From the NCBI GenBank assembly GCA_030524675.1, contig JAUNGE010000015.1:1-64000 (forward strand): a stretch of 64,000 bases of DNA, given 5' to 3'. A program made the translations under genes and the position numbers. The stretch's first letter is position 1, and each line of letters begins with the position of its first letter. Positions 52,077-62,059 of the stretch are shown here, piece after piece. A model generated the notes under the pieces. The model searched no databases. It worked only from the letters and a program-made list of their open reading frames with translations, and was not told the origin of the DNA. This stretch comes from a bacterium. GTDB lineage: Bacteria; Bacillota; Clostridia; Lachnospirales; Lachnospiraceae.

Positions 52077-53870
52077 TCAACGCAAGGACAGTTTATCCAT
52101 CAGGCTCACCCTGTTAAACGGAAGCATAATATAGTACCCGTCTGCAAAAGGCGCTACCTTTTCGATAATTTCATTCGCAATCCGCGCGCCGGTCCACTCG
52201 CCTTCCTCTTTGCTCATGTCCGGTGAATACTGTGCAATTATCTCATCCGGCACATGGATGCTGGTGACTTCATGCTTCATAAAATTCGCATTTCGGTAGC
52301 TGATAAGCGGCATAATCCCGCACAAGATTTTGGTATCCACCCTCTCCTTAATCTGGCGGATGCGCTCTATCTCCTCGTCCGAGTAGATGGGCTGCGTCAG
52401 GAAATAGCTGGCGCCTGCATCTATCTTCTCCTGCATTCTCTTTATGATATTGTCCAGGTTTCCTCTTCCCTGATTTAAAGCACCTCCATAGCAAATCGGG
52501 TCATCCGCAAAATGTTCCTCGTTCATCTCCTTCAAAAATTTCATCAGCTTTATGGAATGGTAGTCAAACACGCCGGTTGTCATATTTCGGCTGACGCTCG
52601 GAACCGGATCTCCAGTGACAATCAGCATATTTCTGATTTTGTTGATGTACGCTCCTAAAATAGCCGAACGTATGGCAATGATATTTCTGTCTCTGCAGCA
52701 AAGATGCGGCATCATGGACATTCCTGTCTCATTCGCTATTTTCACACTCATCAGAATCGAATCCACTCGGCTGCGCCCCATAGGGGAATCTGCCATTGTG
52801 ATAATATCGACATTCTCCTGCTTTAATTTCCACGCGCACTCCATGACCTTCTCATATTCTGCGTGATACGGCGGGTCAACTTCCACCGCAATCACTCTCT
52901 TTCTCGCTCTCAGTTTTTCATAAAAGCTGTTCTGCTTTTTGGGTTTTTCGGCCGCACTCGGCTGTTTTTCCAAAACTTCGACTCTCTGCTGCACAGGAAT
53001 AGCGGAAACATCAATCTTTTTTGCGAGCAGTGCGATGTACTCCGGCGTTGTGCCGCAGCATCCGCCCAAGAACCGCACTCCCAGCTCCGCTATCTTCTTC
53101 ATATTATTGGCAAAATATTCTGCATTGTCCATAAAGACCATGCGGTTCTGAAACTGCTCCGGATATCCCGCATTCGGCTCTGCCATAAAATACTTCTGCG
53201 GGAACAGTTTCTGCATCTCCTGCATCAGCTGATACATATGGCCGGAACCAATTCCGCAGTTTGCTCCGCAGGCATCCACACCCTCCATGGCTGCCAGTTC
53301 CCCCAGAAGGCGACTGCCGCTCATGCCAGAAGATGTATAGCCGTTTTTGTTCAGACAGAGACTCACGATAACAAACACCGTCTGATTCTTTTTTCTGATA
53401 TAGGGAATCAGTTTTTTCACATACGTCAGCTCAGAAAACGTCTCAAATACCAGCACTGGAAGCTCTTCTTCCAGAAAAATATCACAGATTCTGCAATACT
53501 CCTCAAACACTTCCTCCTCGGTTTTTTCACTGTAATCAGGAATTCTTCCGATATCTCCTGCCAGAAACACCGGCTGCCTTCCGTGCCCATATTCCTGCAA
53601 TGCATCTTTCGCAATCGCAATGCCGCTGCGGATAATCTGCTCTATCCGGCCTTTTTCGAGATTTAGACTGGTCTCATTCGCGGCAAATGTGTTTGTAAAA
53701 ATCAGATTTGCTCCCGCCTGCATATACTCGTGATGAATTTTTTTGATACGGTCCGGATGCTCCAGATTTGCATATTCGCAAACTTCTCCATTGTATTTAG
53801 CCGCATAGTAGGTTCCCATCGCGCCGTCCATCAAAATTCTGTGTGTCTTACTGTACTCTCTAAAATCCAT
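52077..53870 (-). CDS. Bifunctional homocysteine S-methyltransferase / methylenetetrahydrofolate reductase
   Basis: A 597-residue fusion of the YitJ type. Residues 1-290 are the homocysteine methyltransferase barrel (ILMDGAMGTYYAAK, zinc cysteines in GANCGIGSGHM and LGGCCGTTPEYI). A linker follows, then the MTHFR barrel (about 315-590: VIAVEVDPPYHAEYEKVMECA, MADSPMGRSRVDS, NIKRMQEKIDAGASYFLTQPIYSDE). It would reduce methylene-THF and methylate homocysteine for methionine synthesis. No SAM riboswitch is recognisable in the 150 bases upstream. The last gene before the tRNA cluster. Confidence 0.92.
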   Translation of the reverse strand: MDFREYSKTHRILMDGAMGTYYAAKYNGEVCEYANLEHPDRIKKIHHEYMQAGANLIFTNTFAANETSLNLEKGRIEQIIRSGIAIAKDALQEYGHGRQPVFLAGDIGRIPDYSEKTEEEVFEEYCRICDIFLEEELPVLVFETFSELTYVKKLIPYIRKKNQTVFVIVSLCLNKNGYTSSGMSGSRLLGELAAMEGVDACGANCGIGSGHMYQLMQEMQKLFPQKYFMAEPNAGYPEQFQNRMVFMDNAEYFANNMKKIAELGVRFLGGCCGTTPEYIALLAKKIDVSAIPVQQRVEVLEKQPSAAEKPKKQNSFYEKLRARKRVIAVEVDPPYHAEYEKVMECAWKLKQENVDIITMADSPMGRSRVDSILMSVKIANETGMSMMPHLCCRDRNIIAIRSAILGAYINKIRNMLIVTGDPVPSVSRNMTTGVFDYHSIKLMKFLKEMNEEHFADDPICYGGALNQGRGNLDNIIKRMQEKIDAGASYFLTQPIYSDEEIERIRQIKERVDTKILCGIMPLISYRNANFMKHEVTSIHVPDEIIAQYSPDMSKEEGEWTGARIANEIIEKVAPFADGYYIMLPFNRVSLMDKLSLR

Positions 53871-54022
53871 ACCTGATGTCCTTTCCTCTCTGATTTTCCC
53901 AGCCTGATTTTTTCTTTTACTCTTCTCTTCTTTTACGCTTTTTTACATTTTTCATTCTATATTTCTTTCATGCTTCATGCTTTCTTTTATACTTCGTTTT
54001 TTTCTTGATTGCAAGCACTTTT

Positions 54023-55762
54023 CTACATCTTCACCACTACGTCCGCTGTCGCAATCGTGCTCGGCCTGTGCGCAATCATCAGAATGGTCTTCTTTCCTTT
54101 TAAGGATTTCATGGCATCCTGCACCAGATATTCAGACTCATTGTCCAGAGCAGACGTCGCCTCATCCAGCAGAAGAATCGGGGCATCTTTTATGATGGCG
54201 CGCGCAATCGCAATTCTCTGCCGCTCCCCTCCGGAGAGTTTCATTCCGCGCTCTCCCACCAGTGTCCGGTATCCTTTTTCCTGCTTTACAATAAACTCAT
54301 GGGCATGTGCCAGTTTCGCCGCCTCTCGAATCTCCTCATCGGTAGCCTGTGGCTTTCCATAGCGAATATTCTCCTCGATTGTTCCCATAAACAGATATGG
54401 TTCCTGCGGGACGTAGGCAATCTGTTCCCTGAGCGCTATGAGTCCTATTTCCTCTACTGGACGTCCATTCAAAAAGATTTCGCCCCCATCCAAAGGATAA
54501 AATCCCAGAAGAAGTTTCGCCAGCGTGCTTTTTCCTCTGCCGGAAGGCCCTGTAATGGCTGCGCAGACCCCTTCTTCAAACTGCACGGAATAGTCTTCTA
54601 TCACGTTTTCCTTCTTTCCCTCATATCGAAACCAGATATGTCTCATATCAATCAGGCTGCTGGCTTTCGTTTCTCTGCATATTTCGGATTCTTCGGATTC
54701 CTTTTTTCTTTTTTTAGGCGGATTCTCTTTTTCACCGCTCTTAGCACAGATTCTGTGTGCCTTCTTCCATTCATCCCCATACGCGAACGGCTCTTCCTCC
54801 AGGTCCATAAATTCCAGAACTTTCTCTCCATTTACCAGGCAGTTTGCCAAATCTGGCACATACAAGCCAATCTGTAAGAAATTCCAGTTAAATGTCCCAT
54901 ACAGCAGATACAAAGCCACCAAAGAACTCACCTGTTCTTTATGCATGCCGATATACCAGATTCCAAGTGCGAGGAAGAAAAACATGCCAATGAAATCAAA
55001 GGCGTTGTTCCATGCACTGAGAAAAGAAGAATACTGTGCCTGCTTTTTCAGAGCCAAAGCACACTCCCCATTCGCCTTGTCAAACCGTTCGCGCACGGCG
55101 TCTCTCACAGAAAACATCTTCACCACTTCAATTCCCTGCAGAATGTCGGAAAGATGTTTTGTGATTTCCTGATTGGCAGACGAAAGTTTATGTCCCATCT
55201 TCTTCATTGGTTTTACCATCAGAAAATGCGTTGCCAGGGACAGACAGCTCAGAAGAAACAGTCCGGCCATCACCGGCGGACACAGAGAAAACATGTAGGG
55301 CGTGCACACGATAACGGTCAGCACCGGCATAATCACACGGCGGAGTCTGGAACCGAAAATATCGCCGACACGCACTGCATCCCAGATTAACTTTGACATA
55401 AACTCCCCTGAGTGGTGTGTGTCATAGAATGTCATCGGCAGCCGGAGCGCCTTGGTGTAAACTGCCTGATTGATGGTCGCCCAGGTGCGCTTCGCCTCAT
55501 TGTTATAAATCACACTTCCTGCCACGCTGCCTGTCATGGCGGCCAGGCACAGCAGCAAATTTCGGCTCAGTATCCCCCAAAGTTCCTCTGTGTTTCCACT
55601 CTCTGCGATATCACACAGCGCACCGACTGCGGTGGACACCAAAATCTGAAACAGGCTTCCCGATACGCCAAGCCAGATAATCACGCCAAAATACAGCCAC
55701 ATGCGCCGTCCCATAAATCGCTGTATCAGACAAACCAATGTATTTCTGTCTTTCTTTTTCAT
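54023..55762 (-). CDS. ABC exporter half-transporter (ATPase + permease), second partner
   Basis: A 579-residue type IV exporter subunit. Six transmembrane helices (about 15-300) precede a nucleotide-binding domain: Walker A GPSGRGKSTLAK, Q-loop YVPQEPYLF, signature LSGGERQR, Walker B ILLLDEATSALD, H-loop IAHRPSTI. An acidic linker (about 325-360) is rich in Lys/Glu. It overlaps the upstream exporter gene by 4 bases, so the two should form a heterodimer like LmrCD. Both sites look competent here. Substrate unknown. Confidence 0.93.
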   Translation of the reverse strand: MKKKDRNTLVCLIQRFMGRRMWLYFGVIIWLGVSGSLFQILVSTAVGALCDIAESGNTEELWGILSRNLLLCLAAMTGSVAGSVIYNNEAKRTWATINQAVYTKALRLPMTFYDTHHSGEFMSKLIWDAVRVGDIFGSRLRRVIMPVLTVIVCTPYMFSLCPPVMAGLFLLSCLSLATHFLMVKPMKKMGHKLSSANQEITKHLSDILQGIEVVKMFSVRDAVRERFDKANGECALALKKQAQYSSFLSAWNNAFDFIGMFFFLALGIWYIGMHKEQVSSLVALYLLYGTFNWNFLQIGLYVPDLANCLVNGEKVLEFMDLEEEPFAYGDEWKKAHRICAKSGEKENPPKKRKKESEESEICRETKASSLIDMRHIWFRYEGKKENVIEDYSVQFEEGVCAAITGPSGRGKSTLAKLLLGFYPLDGGEIFLNGRPVEEIGLIALREQIAYVPQEPYLFMGTIEENIRYGKPQATDEEIREAAKLAHAHEFIVKQEKGYRTLVGERGMKLSGGERQRIAIARAIIKDAPILLLDEATSALDNESEYLVQDAMKSLKGKKTILMIAHRPSTIATADVVVKM

Positions 55763-57546
55763 GCCCGCCCCTCCTTCTTCTGTGCTTCATATAATTTATA
55801 ATATATCCCCTGCTTTTTTAAGAGCTGTTCGCTCGTACCAGCCTCCTCAATTTTTCCTTTTTCCAACACATAGATTTTGTCCACATTCTCAACTGTGGAC
55901 AGCCGGTGTGCAATCGTAATCACCGTTCTTCCCTTAGAAATTCTCTCAATCGCTTCCTTAATCATGTTTTCTGTCCCGACATCGACCGCTGACGTCGGCT
56001 CATCCAGCAGAAGAATCGGGGCATTCTTCAAAAATGCCCGCGCAATCGAAATTCTCTGTTTCTCCCCTCCTGAGAACAGGTCCCCGCGCTCTCCCACCTC
56101 TGTGTCATATCCCTTTGGAAGCGCCACAATCATCTCATGGATATTTGCCATCTTACATGCATGCTCAATCTGTTCTCTGGAATAGCTAGGGTCGCCGCAC
56201 GCCACATTCCAGGCAATAGAGGCCGGAAACAGATACACGTTCTGGGAGACCAGAGCAATCTGCTCGCGCATCGCATTTTTGTTCCATTTTTCGACGTGAC
56301 TTCCATACACCATCACACTGCCGCTCTCCGGCGCATAAAATCCGCAGATCAACTTTAAAATCGTGCTTTTTCCGGCTCCTGATTCCCCCACGAATGCAAT
56401 CTTTTTTCCTTCTCTGACAGAAAATGTCACATTCTTTAAAATCGGGTGCTCTGGCTCATACCCAAACTTCACCTTCCGAAATACAACCGATGGAACCTCC
56501 TCTTTTCGCTCTGTCACTTTCCCATCCGTCTCTTCTTCCTGCTCCATCAGCTCTGTCAGCCTGCGCTTTGACACAGATGCTGTCTTTACAGTATTAAAAT
56601 GCCACGGAAGCTCACTCAGCGGGTGCACAATCCGGTCCAGCATCAAAATAAAATAGGTCATTTCTCCAACTGTCATCTTTCCATCCAGCACCCGAAACAG
56701 CGCGATTGTCCCCAGCACAAGATGCGGCATCCATTTGACAATGTAGTTCAGCATCCAGGAAATGCTAGAAATCGCATTTCTCCTGTACTCAAATCTCAAC
56801 AGCGTGCGGTTCGCCTCTGCCAGTTTCTCTCCCATCACATTCTGCAGGTTGTAACTCCTTGCCACGATGATTCCCTGCAGATTGTCAAATGCAATCTCAT
56901 TTAACATATCTGTCAATTCCCAGTGTTTCTCCACTAACTTTCCAATTCTTTTATTTACGTAATAAGAAACTATAAGGATAACCGGAAAAAGCACAAGAAA
57001 AAATACGACCAGTGAAACATCAAGTCTCCCTATAGAATACAGCACAGCTGCACTTGTCACAAACACTACAACCAGCGCTGGAAGCGTCTCCGAGTAATAG
57101 GAAGCCACCACCCCAATGTCAGAAACCATCTTATTCATCACAGAAGAGGAATTTTTTTCTACAAAATAAGGATAGGAAATCCGCATTAACTTTCGGACTG
57201 CTCTCGCGCGAAATTCTGTCTGTATGCGAATGGAAAACAGCGCCGCGCATTTCTGTCTTCCATAACTGCACACAAATCCCAGTATAGTCAAAACAGCCAG
57301 GTATCTCAAAAATGTGCCATTATAAAGGTTGTGCACCTCTCCTGCGAGCATTCTGTCAATCGCACCTGACAGTTTCGTATTTCCCATCACCAGTATCTGC
57401 GTCACCACAAAACTCAAGAATATCTCTGCTATCAGATATGGCATATTTTTTTGCAGCAATTCCTGAAAAATTCCTCTTTCTTTGTATTTTCTTTTCTTAT
57501 TCTTGCTTTGTTTATCCTGCATTGTGTTATTCTGCACAAAATTCAT
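55759..57546 (-). CDS. ABC exporter half-transporter, first partner
   Basis: A 595-residue ATP-binding/permease protein. The N-terminus is charged (MQDKQSKNKKRKYKERG), followed by six helices (35-310) and an NBD with Walker A VGESGAGKSTILK, signature FSGGEKQR, Walker B ILLLDEPTSAVD and H-loop IAHRLST. The signature FSGGE departs from LSGGQ. Coupled to the second exporter gene by ATGA overlap. Upstream lies a region of repeated palindromes and the AraC-family gene, which could regulate it. Confidence 0.93.
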   Translation of the reverse strand: MNFVQNNTMQDKQSKNKKRKYKERGIFQELLQKNMPYLIAEIFLSFVVTQILVMGNTKLSGAIDRMLAGEVHNLYNGTFLRYLAVLTILGFVCSYGRQKCAALFSIRIQTEFRARAVRKLMRISYPYFVEKNSSSVMNKMVSDIGVVASYYSETLPALVVVFVTSAAVLYSIGRLDVSLVVFFLVLFPVILIVSYYVNKRIGKLVEKHWELTDMLNEIAFDNLQGIIVARSYNLQNVMGEKLAEANRTLLRFEYRRNAISSISWMLNYIVKWMPHLVLGTIALFRVLDGKMTVGEMTYFILMLDRIVHPLSELPWHFNTVKTASVSKRRLTELMEQEEETDGKVTERKEEVPSVVFRKVKFGYEPEHPILKNVTFSVREGKKIAFVGESGAGKSTILKLICGFYAPESGSVMVYGSHVEKWNKNAMREQIALVSQNVYLFPASIAWNVACGDPSYSREQIEHACKMANIHEMIVALPKGYDTEVGERGDLFSGGEKQRISIARAFLKNAPILLLDEPTSAVDVGTENMIKEAIERISKGRTVITIAHRLSTVENVDKIYVLEKGKIEEAGTSEQLLKKQGIYYKLYEAQKKEGRA

Positions 57547-57595
57547 GTGTTCTCATACCCCCTCACTTCTGTTCTTTCTCTGTGCTCTGCCTGCT

Positions 57596-57816
57596 AAATC
57601 CTCTTGCATCGGATTTTTAGCTTTTTGACCCTGGTAATTTGTCTCCTGATACCACGGATTGCTCCGTGCTATGCACTCACGCAATCCTAAAACACCTCAA
57701 ATCCGCTCATTTTTCTACGAAAAATGGCTACTTTTCGGTGTTTTGGCGGGTCCCAAAGCTAAGAATCCTCTTGCAAGCAAGCTTGCATCGGATTTCTAGC
57801 TTTTTGACCCTGGTAT
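57596..57816. repeat. Dispersed repeat pair with nested hairpins (copies C and D)
   Basis: AATCCTCTTGCATCGGATTT with AGCTTTTTGACCCTGGTA occurs at about 57597-57636, and again at 57764-57816 with an extra AAGCAAGCTTGC inserted. Between them lie hairpins CACGGA/TCCGTG (57653-57668), ATTTTTC/GAAAAAT (57709-57725) and outer AAAACACC/GGTGTTTT (57689-57744). No gene is present in 57547-57954. Confidence 0.7.
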
Positions 57817-57954
57817 CATCATATAATATTTTTTTGTATGTTTCATTCAATTTACGATTGATTTTTCGCAAAATCTATGAAATACTATTATCAGCAACGT
57901 GTTGTGCACAAGAACATTTTGTAAGTGCATGTTTTGTATCTGGAGGACTTTATC

Positions 57955-58824
57955 ATGCCCATGCCATTAAAAAAAGGCTGCAATATTCATGTAGAACATA
58001 TCAAAAAAAATGCCAGCTACTCTATGCGTTCTTCCGACGTTTACACAGAATTTTATGGGGTCGGTTTTATCATCAGCGGTGACAGAAAAATCATCACGCC
58101 AAATGGCATCTATTTTTCCCATGCCGGAGATATCGGAGTGATGGATATGGGGGTCTATCACAAAACATCTTCTGTCTCAAACCAGCCATATGAGCGCTAT
58201 GGAGTCAAATTTACTCCAAAAATAGTAGAAAATCTGATACAGACGATTGGAAATGAGGCTTTTCAAGATTTTATTTCACATGGCGGATACCACCTAAAGC
58301 CGGAAACGCAGCAAAAAGTCCGCCAGATGTATGAAGATATGATTGAAGAATACGAGCATTACACGCACACATCAGAGCTGCTGTTAGAAGGCATGTTAAA
58401 CCGTCTCCTTATCACCGTCATGCGGGAGGGCGTCCTGTACTCCTCCTCCCACATCGCGCTGAACACAACCGATGAGATGATTCTGGATATCCTGTCGTAT
58501 CTGGACCTGCATTATACAGAAAATCCGTCGATTTGCGAATTAGCCGAAGTGGCGGGACTTTCTGAGCCACAGTTTATGAAGCGCTTCAAGGCGGCTGTCG
58601 GTTCTTCCTATAAGACCTACCTGAATTGCTACAAAATCAGACAGGCGCAGAATCTTCTAGTAAATACCACAGATTCTATCAGTGAGATTGCCGAAGAACT
58701 GGGATTTTGCAACTCGAACTATTTCAGCAATGTGTTCCACTCCATCGCTAACATCAGTCCCTCTGCTTTCCGGAAATCTATGTCCTCCCCCTTAAAAGAG
58801 GGCGGCCTTTTCTGTCAGCACTGA
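57955..58824 (+). CDS. AraC-family transcriptional regulator
   Basis: A 289-residue regulator starting MPMPLKKGCNIHVEHI; GGAGG lies 8 bases before the ATG at 57955. The N-terminal half is a cupin-like sensing domain (HVEHIKKNASYSMRSSDVYTEFYGVGFIISGDRKIITPNG). The C-terminal half has two HTH motifs: ICELAEVAGLSEPQFMKRFKAAVGSSYKTYLNCYKIRQAQNLL and ISEIAEELGFCNSNYFSNVFHSIANISPSAFRKS. It lies between the exporter pair and the siderophore importer operon; either may be its target. Confidence 0.92.
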   Translation: MPMPLKKGCNIHVEHIKKNASYSMRSSDVYTEFYGVGFIISGDRKIITPNGIYFSHAGDIGVMDMGVYHKTSSVSNQPYERYGVKFTPKIVENLIQTIGNEAFQDFISHGGYHLKPETQQKVRQMYEDMIEEYEHYTHTSELLLEGMLNRLLITVMREGVLYSSSHIALNTTDEMILDILSYLDLHYTENPSICELAEVAGLSEPQFMKRFKAAVGSSYKTYLNCYKIRQAQNLLVNTTDSISEIAEELGFCNSNYFSNVFHSIANISPSAFRKSMSSPLKEGGLFCQH

Positions 58825-58862
58825 AAAAGCAGAAACGCTCGGATATCTTTTTCTCCAACAAA

Positions 58863-58912
58863 ATGTCCCAAATCCAGGCCCATACTCAAGGTGGATTCGG
58901 GACATCTTTTTT
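58863..58912 (+). terminator. Terminator after the araC gene
   Basis: ATGTCCC...ATCCA pairs with TGGAT...GGGACAT (58863-58905), then a T tract TTTTTT. It ends the AraC transcript. Confidence 0.8.
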
Positions 58913-59017
58913 ATCCTGCAGTGCTGCGGCCTTCCAGAATATGCCTGCTAGTCAGTCATTCTTAAGATAGCGTTTGGCAAGCCATGCTAAACCAAGTAAC
59001 TATGCCCTTTTGCAGCA

Positions 59018-60223
59018 TTACTCAGCCAGAAGTGCGCCTTCCAGGTCCTGCAGCATCACATCCAGGGCAGTCACGCCACCCTCTGCAGTGTACCATACTG
59101 CCGGATGCTCCAGATATACAATATGGCCGTTCTTGTAAGCATCTGTTCCCATCACCAGCTCATTTTCCATGATCTGCTGCGCCAGCTGCGCACCGTCTGT
59201 GCCGATGGCAGCGTCGCGGTCCATAACAAAAATATAATCTGGATTCAAGTCCACAACCAGCTCAAAAGAAGCTTCGTTTCCATGTGTGGAAGTTCCTGCT
59301 GCCTGGCTGCCGCTGCGGCCGCTTCCTTCTCCGCTTCCGCCGTTTCCTTTTCCGCCGCCATTTTCACCGCTTCCGCCGTTTCCGCGGCTGCTGTCTGCCT
59401 GAGCGGCCACCACATCATTTCCCAGATTGTTGAAACCAATCTCCACGCCAATCAGAGAGCAGCGGCCGTCATCACCCAGAAGGTTAAAGCTTCCGCTGGT
59501 GCACATGCCAACAATCGCATTCTTCCCTTCTGCAAATGCAGACAGAGCAGCAATTCTCTCATCGAAACCGTTCATCTTTTCTCCGATTTCCTCTTCCAGG
59601 CCAAAAATGGATGCAATGGTAGCAGAGATTTTGCGCACGCTCTCCACAACACCAAGCTCAGAGTCCGTAGCCAAAAACACGACCGGTGCAATCTCAGATA
59701 ATGCATCATAATATGTGCTCAGACGTCCGCCGATAAAAATAATATCAGGCTCACACGCCATCACAGCTTCCATGTCCGCTTCCTTGATGGTTCCGAGTTT
59801 TTCAATATTGCTGTCAGTCACATATTTCTGAAGATACTCAAGGGATGTGCTCGCAGAACCTACCACGCGGTCTCCCAGTCCCAGATTGTCTAAAATATCC
59901 AGACACGCCATATCCAAAATCGCAATGCGCTGCGGGTCATACGGCACTTCCACATCGACTTCGTCCTTGCTTGCATTCAGTGCCTTGATTGTGATGGTCT
60001 CTGGTTTTTCCTCTGCGGATGCAGACTCCTTGGATTCTTCTGCCCCACTCTCTAAAACTGTGGCACTCTTTGTATCTACAGTGCTCTCAGCCGCTGTACT
60101 TTCTGCTGTGGTGCTCTCCACTGCAGCTGCGCTGGTAGTTCCTGCTGTACCTGTATTGCCAGAGCACGCGGCAAGACTTGCGGTCATCATCAAAGCGAAT
60201 GTGAGTGAAATCATTTTTTTCAT
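59018..60223 (-). CDS. Siderophore/iron ABC transporter substrate-binding lipoprotein
   Basis: A 401-residue class III binding protein. The signal ends in a lipobox (MTASLAACSG, Cys 20), followed by a long Ser/Thr/Glu-rich linker (25-75). The lobe motifs are PQRIAILDMACLDILDNLGLGDRVVG and CEPDIIFIGGRLSTYYDALSEIAPVV. Between about 288 and 330 there is an unusual Gly/Ser-rich insert (GNGGSGENGGGKGNGGSGEG...). It is the last gene of the importer operon in transcription order. The ligand is probably a ferric siderophore or heme. Confidence 0.9.
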   Translation of the reverse strand: MKKMISLTFALMMTASLAACSGNTGTAGTTSAAAVESTTAESTAAESTVDTKSATVLESGAEESKESASAEEKPETITIKALNASKDEVDVEVPYDPQRIAILDMACLDILDNLGLGDRVVGSASTSLEYLQKYVTDSNIEKLGTIKEADMEAVMACEPDIIFIGGRLSTYYDALSEIAPVVFLATDSELGVVESVRKISATIASIFGLEEEIGEKMNGFDERIAALSAFAEGKNAIVGMCTSGSFNLLGDDGRCSLIGVEIGFNNLGNDVVAAQADSSRGNGGSGENGGGKGNGGSGEGSGRSGSQAAGTSTHGNEASFELVVDLNPDYIFVMDRDAAIGTDGAQLAQQIMENELVMGTDAYKNGHIVYLEHPAVWYTAEGGVTALDVMLQDLEGALLAE

Positions 60224-60241
60224 AATTATTTGTTCTCCTTA

Positions 60242-60994
60242 TCAGTAATAAATCGAGAGTGGTTTTCCCTCTATTTCCATAATCTCAAAATCTACATTAT
60301 AAATCTGAGACAGGGTTTCTTTTGTCATAACTTCCTCGACTGTGCCGAATTTTGCCACTTTTCCATCCACAAAAGCACAGATATAATCGGAATAAAAGGC
60401 GGCATAGTTGATTTCGTGCAGAACCAAAATCACAGTCTTTCCCAGCTCATCACAGAGTCTGCGCACGATTTTCATCATATTGGTGGCGTGATAGATATCC
60501 AGATTGTTGGTCGGCTCATCCAGAAGGATGTACTCGGTATCCTGTGCAATCACCATGGCAATGTACGCCCTCTGTCTCTGTCCGCCGGACAGCTCGTCGA
60601 TAAACCGGTCCTCAAACTCCTGCAGCTCCATATAGGCGATGGCCTGATTCACGATTTTTCTGTCTTCCTCTGTGATATGATTTCCAGAGTACGGAAAACG
60701 CCCGAATGTCACGAGTTCTTGCACCGTCAGCTTCATCTGAATATTGTTGGTCTGCGTCAGGATAGCCAACCGCTTTGCCAGTTCCTTGCTCTTCCATTTA
60801 GCGATATCCTTCCCGTCAAAATCCACCAGACCTGCATCCCTAGCAATCAGCCGCGACAGTATCCCCATAACGGTTGACTTTCCAGCGCCGTTTGGCCCAA
60901 TCAGAGACAGAACCTTTCCTTTTGGAATCTCAAAACTAACCCCATCTACCACAGTTTTTCCATCGTACTGTTTCTTCAATTCTTTTACAAACAC
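60242..60994 (-). CDS. Iron-siderophore ABC transporter ATP-binding protein
   Basis: A 250-residue FepC-like ATPase. Walker A is SLIGPNGAGKSTVMG (33-47), signature LSGGQRQRAYIAM, Walker B EYILLDEPTNNLD, H-loop VLHEINYA. The C-terminus has the YQIxGxxL-like regulatory portion. It lies 3 bases after the second permease gene and 18 before the binding protein gene. It energises uptake of the siderophore complex. Confidence 0.95.
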   Translation of the reverse strand: MFVKELKKQYDGKTVVDGVSFEIPKGKVLSLIGPNGAGKSTVMGILSRLIARDAGLVDFDGKDIAKWKSKELAKRLAILTQTNNIQMKLTVQELVTFGRFPYSGNHITEEDRKIVNQAIAYMELQEFEDRFIDELSGGQRQRAYIAMVIAQDTEYILLDEPTNNLDIYHATNMMKIVRRLCDELGKTVILVLHEINYAAFYSDYICAFVDGKVAKFGTVEEVMTKETLSQIYNVDFEIMEIEGKPLSIYY

Positions 60995-60997
60995 CGA

Positions 60998-62059
60998 TTA
61001 CGCCCTCCTGTTCGTCAAAAGCAGATAGAGGAAATAGATTCCTCCTCCAAATGTAATGAATACGCTGACAGGAATCGTGTAGGAAAATACATGTTCCACA
61101 ATCAGCTGTCCGCCCACCAGAACCAACATTCCAAACAGGGTGGACCCCAGAATCAGCTGGCTGTGACGGTATGTTTTTAAGAGCTGGCGGGACAGATTGG
61201 CGATAATCAATCCCAGGAAAGAAATCGGCCCCACCATGGCTGTCGCCACAGCGATACACAGTGTAACTCCTAAAAGCAGGCGGCGGATACAGCGGTCATA
61301 ATCCACGCCCAGATTGATTGCCTGCGCCTTCCCCAGCGTAATCACATCCAACAGAGCCAGCTCTTTTCGGAAAATGAACACCAGCACGGCCAGAAGAATC
61401 ACAGAAAACACAATAATCTCTGCATTGATGTTGCTGAAGCTGGCAACCAGAGTCGCCAACAGAGCGTCATACTCGTTCGGATCCATGATGCGGGTCATGG
61501 TCGTCTGTATGCTGGAAAAGAAGGATGAGAGCACCGTTCCGATTAAGAGGACATACAGCACATTGGTGTTGGTCTTTTTAAATAGATAGCTGTAAATCAC
61601 AGTCGCCACGATTCCCATCAAAACCAAGTCCACTGCAAAGGACAGATTGGCATTGACAGCCAGAATACTTCCAGAACCCACGACAAACACGACAGCTGTG
61701 TGAATCAGCGTGTACAGAGAATTCATACCCAGAAGACACGGTGTGACAATCGTGTTGTTGATGATGGACTGAAAGACGATGGACGCCCCGCCGATAGCAA
61801 ATGCGGAAATCAGCATAACTAGAAGCTTCGGTGTGCGGATTTTCATCGCATAGCGAAACAGCTTTGGATTGTCAAACCGGACTTCCACTAGCATATAGGC
61901 AGCTGCTGCAAGCAGAACAAGCGCCGCCAGAACCAACAGCTTCTGCCTGCTTCTCCGATATGCATCTGTGTGCACCCCTGCGCGTATTCCTGTACGCCCG
62001 CCGGATATTTTTGCCTGAATAGCCGTATCTGCACTGCCAAAAGAATGAAATTGCATCAT
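60998..62059 (-). CDS. Iron-siderophore ABC transporter permease (FecCD family, second)
   Basis: A 353-residue permease with about nine membrane segments. FecCD features are RTPKLLVMLISAFAIGGASIVFQSIINN, VLYVLLIGTVLSSFFSSIQTT and the coupling loop TLGKAQAINLGVDYDRC. Its ATG overlaps the previous gene's stop. The N-terminus is charged and cytoplasmic. Partner of the upstream permease. Confidence 0.93.
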   Translation of the reverse strand: MMQFHSFGSADTAIQAKISGGRTGIRAGVHTDAYRRSRQKLLVLAALVLLAAAAYMLVEVRFDNPKLFRYAMKIRTPKLLVMLISAFAIGGASIVFQSIINNTIVTPCLLGMNSLYTLIHTAVVFVVGSGSILAVNANLSFAVDLVLMGIVATVIYSYLFKKTNTNVLYVLLIGTVLSSFFSSIQTTMTRIMDPNEYDALLATLVASFSNINAEIIVFSVILLAVLVFIFRKELALLDVITLGKAQAINLGVDYDRCIRRLLLGVTLCIAVATAMVGPISFLGLIIANLSRQLLKTYRHSQLILGSTLFGMLVLVGGQLIVEHVFSYTIPVSVFITFGGGIYFLYLLLTNRRA

